A DNA stretch of 7,398 bases from Candidatus Krumholzibacteriia bacterium (GTDB taxonomy: Bacteria > Krumholzibacteriota > Krumholzibacteriia > LZORAL124-64-63), in the NCBI GenBank assembly GCA_016744275.1, contig JADGEP010000189.1, forward strand, positions 1-7,398, written 5' to 3'. How positions within the stretch are numbered: the stretch's first letter is position 1; each line of letters opens with the position of its first letter. This document shows, one piece after another, positions 1 through 4,841 of this stretch. The notes beneath the pieces are model-generated. The model was not told where the DNA came from and did no database searches. It saw nothing but the letters and a program-made list of their open reading frames with translations. Position numbers and translations under genes: made by a program.

Positions 1-732
1 GGGCTGCACCAGTGCTCTTTCAGCGAATACATGAACGAATTGCCCAATCCCACGTGCGCCTCCATGGTGACCTTGGCGCCGCTCAAGGGATATTCCCTGA
101 TGCACTTGGACCTGGGCATGTGTTTCGTCTTCATGAAGAAACTCATGGGTGGGGCGCCCGTTTCCGAAGACACCGTGCGGGAATTCACGGAGATCGAACG
201 GGGCATCAACGCCGGACTGGTGGAGAGATTCCTGGAGATCTTCCGCAAAAGCGCCACCAAGCTGGTGCAATTGGACCCGGGCTTTGTCTCGCTGGAGAAC
301 AATCCGAACTATCTCAGTGGCATCGCCGAAGGCGAGGCGCTGGTGATCATGAAATTCCAGGTGAAACTCGACACGGTCGAAGGGCCCGTCGAAATCGCCA
401 TGCCGTTGTCGGCCTTTGGGCCGGTGCGCGACAGTTTTGACCCCGAGGACGCCATCGAATTGCGCACGGGTGATGAACTGAGAGACGACCGCCGTAAGAT
501 CCTGGATATGGTGCGGACGACCGGAAGCGAAGTCGTTGTCAATCTTGGAGAAATCGGCTCAAACCTCGAGGAAATCCTGAATATGTCCGTCGGTGACCTG
601 ATCCACCTGCCCCAAGCGGTGGACGCCCCATTGACGGTCCATGTCGAAGGACAGGAAGCCTGGCTGGGTGACGCCGGGCGCATCGGGCAGCATCGGGCCA
701 TCAAGCTCATACAGCAGTTGAACAAGGAGTAA
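1..732 (+). CDS. fliM: Flagellar motor switch protein FliM (5'-truncated)
   Basis: FliM is a C-ring component at the cytoplasmic face of the basal body. It binds phosphorylated CheY through its N-terminus, contacts FliG with its middle domain and FliN with its C-terminal SpoA domain, and so sets rotation direction. The frame is open from base 1, so the visible 243 residues are the C-terminal part of a protein usually about 330 long. Roughly 90 N-terminal residues are missing, including any CheY-binding motif. Visible are the LPNPT and GG(A) region of the middle domain (fragment residues 14-51), the conserved FTEIERG stretch (62-68), a PLSAFGPVRD segment closing the middle domain (about 135-144), and a C-terminal SpoA domain (about 165-240) with the hydrophobic VVVNLGE and VGDLIHL strands. 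The ATG at 31 lies inside the conserved domain and is not the real start. The stop is followed after 6 nt by fliN, whose Shine-Dalgarno lies in the last fliM codons. Family identity is very clear. Only the upstream boundary is unknown. Confidence 0.96.
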   Translation, partial: GLHQCSFSEYMNELPNPTCASMVTLAPLKGYSLMHLDLGMCFVFMKKLMGGAPVSEDTVREFTEIERGINAGLVERFLEIFRKSATKLVQLDPGFVSLENNPNYLSGIAEGEALVIMKFQVKLDTVEGPVEIAMPLSAFGPVRDSFDPEDAIELRTGDELRDDRRKILDMVRTTGSEVVVNLGEIGSNLEEILNMSVGDLIHLPQAVDAPLTVHVEGQEAWLGDAGRIGQHRAIKLIQQLNKE

Positions 733-738
733 CCGCAC

Positions 739-1119
739 ATGTCCATCGATGAAACCATCACTCCCGGAGACCAGGCCGTCGCCACGGCAGACGCAGGCAG
801 CGGGTTGGATATGGAATCTGAATCCCTTTTGGAAGATCTCAGCAGTGAGGTGGGGCAGTCCGGCAATCTGGATATGTTGCTGGATGTGAACCTGAAAATT
901 TCGGTCGAGTTGGGCCGGGCCCAGCTGAAATTCCGCGATGTGTTGAACCTGTCGACCGGATCGGTTGTGGAATTGGGGCGCCAAACCAGCGAACCGGTGG
1001 ATATCCTGGTCAATGGGGCTTTGTTGGCCTCTGGTGAAGTGGTGGTCATCGACGACCATTTTGCGGTGCGCATCACCAAGCTTTTGAATCGCATCGAACG
1101 CCTGAAGCGGGTGCTCTGA
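739..1119 (+). CDS. fliN: Flagellar motor switch protein FliN
   Basis: FliN is the C-ring subunit that sits at the base of the rotor with FliM. It also helps dock the FliH-FliI export complex and takes part in direction switching. The 126-residue product is close to the usual FliN length. Residues 1-43 are an acidic, low-complexity N-terminal region rich in D, E, S and A. Residues 44-124 are a SpoA (surface presentation of antigens) domain, recognisable by LDVNLKISVELG (48-59), the LNLSTGSVVEL strand (69-79), the PVDILVNG turn (86-93) and the GEVVVIDDHFAVRIT end (99-113). The ATG start is supported by AAGGAG at 724-729, 9 nt upstream and inside the end of fliM. Its stop shares one base with the fliO start (TGATG), implying translational coupling. 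A FliN/FliY hybrid with a CheC domain is excluded by the short length. Confidence 0.96.
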   Translation: MSIDETITPGDQAVATADAGSGLDMESESLLEDLSSEVGQSGNLDMLLDVNLKISVELGRAQLKFRDVLNLSTGSVVELGRQTSEPVDILVNGALLASGEVVVIDDHFAVRITKLLNRIERLKRVL

Positions 1120-1553
1120 TGAATTTGGGCTCAGGCATGCTGGCCGCCGTCACCGCCGATACGACTTTTGCCGGCAGCGGCATGTCGTGGTGGCAAACCA
1201 TCGGCGGGTTGCTGGTCGTATTTGGCTTGCTGATGGTGAGCCTGAAGCTGCTGGGAAAATTGAATCGCCGTCAGGGCGGGGCCGAGGCGAACGTACTGAC
1301 CGTATGGCCCTTGGGTCCCAAACGAGAAATTCAGGTGCTGCGCCTGGGCGATGACGTGCACTACATCTATCGCCACGAGAACGCCATGGTCTTGCTCAAG
1401 CAAGAGCCCCTGGTGGAGTTTGAACGGACCCGTGCCGCGACGGTACAGGGTCCTGAAACCGCCGGTTGGAAGCGTTTCTTCCCCAACGGGTTGCCCTTTC
1501 CCATGTCGGCGGCAAAATCTGCCGGTCCTGCACCGGACTTGACCAGTTCCTGA
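1119..1553 (+). CDS. fliO: Flagellar biosynthesis protein FliO
   Basis: FliO is a small bitopic membrane protein that helps FliP oligomerise during assembly of the export gate. It is not part of the finished gate. The 144-residue product has a short N-terminal periplasmic stretch, one strong membrane segment at about residues 26-46 (IGGLLVVFGLLMVSLKLLG) followed by the positive stop KLNRR (47-51), then a cytoplasmic domain. Within that domain VLTVWPLGPKREIQVLRLGDD (59-79) matches the family pattern of a short strand, LGxKR and a conserved LG(D) turn. The C-terminal 40 or so residues are variable. FliO is poorly conserved in sequence, so the call rests on topology, this motif and its position between fliN and fliP. 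The ATG overlaps the fliN stop by one base and has only a weak Shine-Dalgarno of its own (GAAGCGGG), so it probably depends on coupling. A rho-independent terminator follows 29 nt after the stop. Confidence 0.9.
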   Translation: MNLGSGMLAAVTADTTFAGSGMSWWQTIGGLLVVFGLLMVSLKLLGKLNRRQGGAEANVLTVWPLGPKREIQVLRLGDDVHYIYRHENAMVLLKQEPLVEFERTRAATVQGPETAGWKRFFPNGLPFPMSAAKSAGPAPDLTSS

Positions 1554-1582
1554 ACGATTCCCTGCCAACAAAACTGCTGACC

Positions 1583-1620
1583 AACCCGCGCACTCCCTGA
1601 AGTGGCGGGTTTTGCATTTT
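1583..1620 (+). terminator. Rho-independent terminator after fliO
   Basis: The arms AACCCGC (1583-1589) and GCGGGTT (1605-1611) pair over 7 bp. One G is bulged at 1590, then CACT (1591-1594) pairs with AGTG (1601-1604) around the loop CCCTGA. The stem runs directly into TTTTGCATTTT (1610-1620). This is the normal form of an intrinsic terminator reading left to right. No U-tract is present for the reverse direction. It would end or attenuate transcription coming from fliMNO before fliP, which is unusual inside this gene block but fits with the new promoter found just downstream. Confidence 0.8.
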
Positions 1621-1641
1621 CACGTATTCCATAACACGCAT

Positions 1642-1651
1642 TACTGCAGTA
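1642..1651. promoter_or_regulatory. Palindrome upstream of sigma-54 promoter (possible activator site)
   Basis: TACTGCAGTA is a perfect 10-bp palindrome centred about 70 bp upstream of the predicted transcription start. A looser dyad lies next to it at 1623-1638 (CGTATT, 4 nt, AACACG). Sigma-54 promoters need an enhancer-binding activator, and sites commonly lie about 70-150 bp upstream, so the position is suitable. The sequence does not match an activator consensus that I know well, and a 10-bp palindrome can arise by chance. This is a positional inference only. Confidence 0.25.
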
Positions 1652-1691
1652 GGTTACCGAGCGTAAAGCGCGCGCGCCGGATTGGGTTTCG

Positions 1692-1706
1692 TGGCACGGC
1701 CATTGC
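1692..1706 (+). promoter_or_regulatory. Sigma-54 (RpoN) promoter for fliPQR-flhBA-flhF
   Basis: TGGCACG (1692-1698), four bases GCCA (1699-1702) and TTGC (1703-1706) match the sigma-54 consensus TGGCACG-N4-TTGC at every conserved base. The GG and GC pairs are separated by the required spacing. Transcription would begin about 12 nt past the -12 element, near A1718, leaving a leader of about 55 nt before fliP. The site lies in the only large non-coding gap, just after a terminator and on the coding strand, so context and sequence agree. RpoN control of middle flagellar genes through an enhancer-binding protein of the FlrC/FleQ/FlgR kind is known in many bacteria. Which activator acts here cannot be seen. 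Confidence 0.88.
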
Positions 1707-1726
1707 CTATCCGAAACAGAGGACCG

Positions 1727-1740
1727 GCCGGCTCACCGGC
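1727..1740 (+). other. Small hairpin in the fliP leader
   Basis: GCCGG (1727-1731) pairs with CCGGC (1736-1740) around the 4-nt loop CTCA, followed by a run of five A. It lies in the predicted leader between the sigma-54 start site and the fliP TTG codon. There is no U-tract, so it is not a terminator. It could stabilise the 5' end of the transcript or affect initiation at the weak fliP start. The function is unknown and chance occurrence in GC-rich DNA is possible. Confidence 0.35.
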
Positions 1741-1772
1741 AAAAACCGCCTGTTTTCGGAAAGAAGAAGCTC

Positions 1773-2600
1773 TTGCTGCAGAAACCCTTCACCACCGCGA
1801 GTTGTACGGCACGTTGGGCCTTCGTCCTGGTGCTGATGTTTGTGACTGCGGCCAGCGGGCCGTCGTTTGCTCAAACCGACGACGCGGCAACGAGCGCCAT
1901 CGCGCCCATTGATCTGACTCCACCGGCGTCCGCTCCGATCACCTTGACCCTCGAAGGTGCCACCGGTCCCGAAGGCATGGATTCGGCCCTCAAGATTTTA
2001 GTACTGATGACGGTGCTCTCGCTGGCCCCGGCCTTTCTCATCCTGCTGACCAGTTTCACGCGCATCGTGATCGTCCTTGGTTTTCTGCGGCAGGCCATTG
2101 GCGCCAATCAGGCTCCAAATAACCAGATCATCATTGGCTTGGCTTTGTTTCTGACGCTTGTGGTCATGTCCCCAACCCTGACCGAAATGAATACCACGGC
2201 CATCCAGCCGTTCATGAACGAAGAAATGAGTCAGGAAGAGGCCTTTGCCAAGGTGCAGATCCCGCTGAAGGAATTCATGCTCAGCCAGGTGCGTGAGAAG
2301 GATGTTGCCCTGTTTTTGGACCTGACCAATACCGAAGCCCCGGACGAGCCCACGGCCCTGCCCATGTTGGTAGTCGTGCCCAGCTTTGTCCTGAGCGAGC
2401 TGAAGACCGCCTTCCAGATGGGCTTCATTCTCTTCATTCCCTTTTTGATCATCGACATGGTTGTCGCTTCAGTCCTGATGTCCATGGGCATGATGATGCT
2501 GCCGCCAGTGCTGATCAGTCTGCCGTTCAAGATCTTGCTTTTTGTGCTCGTTGACGGGTGGTTCCTGGTCGTCAAATCCCTTGTACAGGCCTTCCAGTAG
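1773..2600 (+). CDS. fliP: Flagellar export gate protein FliP
   Basis: FliP forms the pentameric core of the FliPQR export gate through which flagellar subunits cross the inner membrane. The product is 275 residues. Residues 1-33 are a signal peptide: basic residues, a hydrophobic core WAFVLVLMF (15-23) and an S-F-A cleavage site before Q34. FliP is one of the few export components known to carry a cleaved signal peptide. After a periplasmic linker come LKILVLMTVLSLAPAF (73-88) with TSFTRIVIVLGFLRQ (93-107), a second hydrophobic segment (119-133), the conserved PLKEFM and KDVALF stretch (164-181) and the last membrane pair (about 215-270). Three consecutive methionines, 240-242, correspond to the gate-sealing methionine gasket. 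The start is TTG: the next possible starts (GTG 1830, ATG 1836) would cut through the signal peptide, and no ATG, GTG or TTG lies in frame between the promoter and 1773. Its ribosome site is a weak purine run (GGAAAGAAG, 1758-1766). It is the first gene of the sigma-54 unit. Confidence 0.96.
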   Translation: MLQKPFTTASCTARWAFVLVLMFVTAASGPSFAQTDDAATSAIAPIDLTPPASAPITLTLEGATGPEGMDSALKILVLMTVLSLAPAFLILLTSFTRIVIVLGFLRQAIGANQAPNNQIIIGLALFLTLVVMSPTLTEMNTTAIQPFMNEEMSQEEAFAKVQIPLKEFMLSQVREKDVALFLDLTNTEAPDEPTALPMLVVVPSFVLSELKTAFQMGFILFIPFLIIDMVVASVLMSMGMMMLPPVLISLPFKILLFVLVDGWFLVVKSLVQAFQ

Positions 2601-2618
2601 GCGCGAAAGGATTCCGCA

Positions 2619-2882
2619 ATGACCGCAGAAACAGTCATCGAAATCGGCCAGTACGCCATGCGCACCGTGATTTTTGTCGCCGGGCCCATGCTCCTGGCCG
2701 GCATGGTCGTGGGTCTGGCCATCAGCATTTTCCAGGCGGCCACCCAGATCAATGAAATGACCATGACCTTCGTGCCCAAAATTCTCACGGTATTTGTGGT
2801 GCTGATCCTCAGCTTGCCGTGGGCGATCAGCCAATTGACCGGTTTCACTGAAGCGATGTTTGCCCGCATCGCCAACATGTAG
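2619..2882 (+). CDS. fliQ: Flagellar export gate protein FliQ
   Basis: FliQ is a small hairpin protein of two helices. Four copies wrap the outside of the FliPR core of the export gate in the inner membrane. The product is 87 residues, the normal family length. It has membrane segments at about 15-38 and 52-73, joined by the highly conserved cytoplasmic loop FQAATQINEMTMTFVPK (38-54), the family's strongest signature. The ATG is preceded by AAAGGA (2606-2611) at good spacing. The gene starts 18 nt after the fliP stop and ends 14 nt before fliR, so the three gate subunits are surely co-transcribed. The homologous virulence secretion proteins (SctS family) are excluded by the flagellar neighbours on both sides. 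Confidence 0.97.
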   Translation: MTAETVIEIGQYAMRTVIFVAGPMLLAGMVVGLAISIFQAATQINEMTMTFVPKILTVFVVLILSLPWAISQLTGFTEAMFARIANM

Positions 2883-2896
2883 CTCCTGGAGTCGTT

Positions 2897-3679
2897 GTGC
2901 AATTCGATCTGGACATCACCCTCATGGCCATCACCGCAGCGCTCTTTGTGCGCTTTGTGGTGCTCATGGGAACCTTGCCCATTCTGGAGATGCGCTCTTT
3001 GCCACCGCTGTGGCGGGTGGCCATGGCCTTCTGTTTTGCTGCCTCTCTGGCGCCGGCCGTCAAAGACGCCGTACCCATCGGAACAGTGGATCTGCGCTGG
3101 ACGGTGCTGCTGATGGAGGTGGTCCGTTCGTTGGTGATCGGAGCGATGATCGGTTTCACAATCAACCTGCTGTTCACTGCCGTGCGCCTGGCCGGTTCAG
3201 TGGCCGGCATGCAAATCGGTTTTTCCATCGTCAACTCTTTTGACCCGATGACCATGTCCCAGGTTTCGATCATCAGCCAGCTCTACTACATCCTGACGAT
3301 CATGCTCTTTTTCACCACGGGGGCGCATCAGATTCTCGTCGGGGCCATGTTCCAATCGTGCGTCGCGCTGCCGCCTTTTGGCACCATGGACGCCTCGGGA
3401 GGGGCTTGGTTTTTGCTGAAAGAGTTCAGCACCGTGTTTTCAACCGGCGTGCGAATCGCCGCACCGGTGATCGTGGTCTTGCTCTTGGTGAGTGCTTCGA
3501 TGGGTGTAATCGTCAAGACCGTACCCCAGCTGAACGTGCTGGTAGTGGGGTTTCCGGTCAAAATTGGCGTGGGCCTGATCACGTTTGGCATGTCGCTGGT
3601 GTTCTTCAAAACCGTGACGCTGAACATGATGGGCGGCATGCAGGACCAGCTGGCCAAGGTGCTGCTGGCCATGCGCTGA
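2897..3679 (+). CDS. fliR: Flagellar export gate protein FliR
   Basis: FliR is the single-copy subunit that completes the FliP5-FliQ4-FliR1 gate and contacts FlhB. The product is 260 residues, typical of the family, and strongly hydrophobic, with membrane segments near 8-28, 40-55, 68-98, 125-150, 185-205 and 212-240. Recognisable family stretches are the first-helix pattern LFVRFVVLMGTLPIL (16-30), VAGMQIGFSIVNSFDP (102-117) and TVPQLNVLVVGFPVKIGVG (208-226). The start is GTG, supported by TGGAG (2887-2891) five bases upstream, and it gives the usual N-terminus with no leader peptide. The next gene, flhB, lies 79 nt on, the largest gap within the fliP-flhF unit. Confidence 0.96.
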   Translation: MQFDLDITLMAITAALFVRFVVLMGTLPILEMRSLPPLWRVAMAFCFAASLAPAVKDAVPIGTVDLRWTVLLMEVVRSLVIGAMIGFTINLLFTAVRLAGSVAGMQIGFSIVNSFDPMTMSQVSIISQLYYILTIMLFFTTGAHQILVGAMFQSCVALPPFGTMDASGGAWFLLKEFSTVFSTGVRIAAPVIVVLLLVSASMGVIVKTVPQLNVLVVGFPVKIGVGLITFGMSLVFFKTVTLNMMGGMQDQLAKVLLAMR

Positions 3680-3746
3680 CCGCAAACTGGCAAACGAATG
3701 GGCACCTGCCCTTTGATTGAAATTGTGTGCCCGAAACTGATAAAAG

Positions 3747-3755
3747 AGGAGGTGA
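3747..3755 (+). promoter_or_regulatory. Full-consensus Shine-Dalgarno that fixes the flhB start
   Basis: AGGAGGTGA matches all nine bases of the complement of the usual 16S rRNA 3' end. With AGGAGG ending at 3752, the ATG at 3759 lies at the standard spacing of 6 nt. The adjacent in-frame GTG at 3756 would be only 3 nt away and is therefore the less likely start. Together with the 79-nt gap after fliR, it suggests that flhB initiates translation independently instead of by coupling. Confidence 0.8.
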
Positions 3756-3758
3756 GTG

Positions 3759-4820
3759 ATGGCAGACGGCGAAACTGGCGAAAAAACTGAAGCAGGAACT
3801 GGTAAACAGCGTGAAAAAGCCCGCGAAGAAGGAACCGTAGCAAAGAGCCAGGAAGTCAGTTCGGCCATCCTGCTGCTCGTAGGCATGACCATCCTCGTCG
3901 CCGGTGGCGCTCATTTTTCGCGTGTCCTGGGGGAGAACGCCTCTTATCTGTTCAGCCAGGCCCACATCCTGGCGCCCAGCAACCAATTCGGAATCCGCGA
4001 ACTGATGAGCAACAACATGCAGGTCATCGGTATCGCCTTGGCTCCGTTGTTGACCGGTGTGCTGATCGCCAGCATCGCCGCCAACGTGATGCAGGTGGGT
4101 TTCAAGATCACACCCAAATCGCTGGAATTCAAAGGCAGCAAGTTGAATCCCATTGCCGGCATGAAGAAATTTTTCCAGGCGACGGTGTATTTCGACCTGG
4201 GCAAGAACCTGATCAAGATTGGTCTCATCTCAGTCCTGGCCTACTACACGATCAAAGGTGTGATGGATCAAGTGGTGTCGATGCCGCTGCTGAGCCTGCC
4301 TGCGGTCGTTTCATTCGCCAAGGTGATCTTCATCAAGCTGATGGCCAAGTTGCTATTCCTCATGGCCGTGATTGCGGTGTTCGATTGGTTTTGGCAGAAG
4401 CACCGCTACGAAGACAACATCAAGATGACCAAACATGAGGTCAAACAAGAGAGTAAGGATGTCGAGGGTGATCCGCAGATCAAGGCCCGTATCCGCAATA
4501 TGCAGTTTGAAATGTCCCGCAAACGCATGCTCGCCGACGTGCCCACCGCCGATGCGGTGATCACCAACCCGACTCACTTTGCCGTGGCGATCAAATACAT
4601 CGCCGGGCAAGCGGCGCCCATCGTGGTGGCCAAAGGACAGGACAATATTGCCCAGATCATCAAGAAGATCGCACGCAAGCACCGCGTGCCCGTGATCGAA
4701 AACAAACCGCTGGCACGAGGGCTCTATGCGCAGGTCGAGATCGGGAATCCCATTCCCGAAAGTCTCTTCCAGGCCGTGGCTGAAGTGCTGGCCTACGTCT
4801 ACCGACTCAAGAAGGCCTGA
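3759..4820 (+). CDS. flhB: Flagellar export switch protein FlhB
   Basis: FlhB closes around the FliPQR gate and switches export from rod/hook-type to filament-type substrates after self-cleavage of its cytoplasmic domain. The product is 353 residues from the ATG. It has the conserved basic N-terminus KQREKAREEGTVAKS (16-30), four membrane segments (about 33-52, 86-112, 148-168, 186-212), the GSKLNPIAGMKKFF stretch (127-139) that belongs to the loop region between membrane segments, a charged linker with KMTKHEVKQESKDVEGDP (222-239), and the catalytic NPTHFAVAIKY motif (270-280). Cleavage is expected between N270 and P271. The E. coli numbering differs by only one residue. The protein ends soon after the compact cytoplasmic domain (AYVYRLKKA) and lacks the longer variable tail of enterobacterial FlhB (about 382 residues). 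A full-consensus Shine-Dalgarno fixes the start. flhA follows after 21 nt. Confidence 0.97.
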   Translation: MADGETGEKTEAGTGKQREKAREEGTVAKSQEVSSAILLLVGMTILVAGGAHFSRVLGENASYLFSQAHILAPSNQFGIRELMSNNMQVIGIALAPLLTGVLIASIAANVMQVGFKITPKSLEFKGSKLNPIAGMKKFFQATVYFDLGKNLIKIGLISVLAYYTIKGVMDQVVSMPLLSLPAVVSFAKVIFIKLMAKLLFLMAVIAVFDWFWQKHRYEDNIKMTKHEVKQESKDVEGDPQIKARIRNMQFEMSRKRMLADVPTADAVITNPTHFAVAIKYIAGQAAPIVVAKGQDNIAQIIKKIARKHRVPVIENKPLARGLYAQVEIGNPIPESLFQAVAEVLAYVYRLKKA

Positions 4821-4829
4821 TAGGGCCGC

Positions 4830-4835
4830 AGGAGA
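4830..4835 (+). promoter_or_regulatory. Shine-Dalgarno supporting the TTG start of flhA
   Basis: AGGAGA ends 6 nt before TTG 4842-4844, good spacing. No ATG or GTG occurs in frame at the right place, and the residues just after the TTG (ERAIDRDLILANSNLL) include the expected FlhA N-terminal segment that leads into the first membrane helix. The site decides the start. Confidence 0.75.
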
Positions 4836-4841
4836 ACGAAG

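Noticed and set aside
309..1094. Long minus-strand open frame (261 codons) across fliM and fliN, and another at 559-1059.
   Set aside because: It lies opposite two clear flagellar genes and runs across their junction. Its translation is low-complexity, rich in S, R and T, and resembles no family I know. It is a by-product of codon bias in GC-rich DNA.
1612..1912. Small plus-strand open frames across the fliO-fliP gap (74 and 76 codons).
   Set aside because: They cross the terminator tail and the promoter and overlap the fliP signal peptide in another frame. Their peptides are arginine-rich with no domain.
2231..2902. Minus-strand open frame (223 codons) opposite fliP and fliQ.
   Set aside because: It spans two well-supported genes, and its sequence is the antisense of membrane-helix codons (many M, T, I, S). 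No independent support.
3700..3714. Small hairpin GGGC-ACCT-GCCC followed by TTT between fliR and flhB, considered as a terminator.
   Set aside because: The stem is only 4 bp and the T-run only three bases, too weak to call.
3713..3746. TTGATT and GATAAA-like boxes before flhB, considered as a sigma-70 or sigma-28 promoter.
   Set aside because: The spacing is too long for sigma-70 and the pattern does not fit the sigma-28 consensus (TAAA-N15-GCCGATAA).
3756..3758. GTG three bases before the flhB ATG as the start codon.
   Set aside because: It lies too close to the Shine-Dalgarno core. The ATG at 3759 has standard spacing and gives the usual MA-type FlhB N-terminus.
4711..4725. TGGCACG inside flhB, a match to the sigma-54 -24 half.
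   Set aside because: The position where TTGC is required reads CTCT, so the -12 element is missing, and the site is within a conserved coding region.
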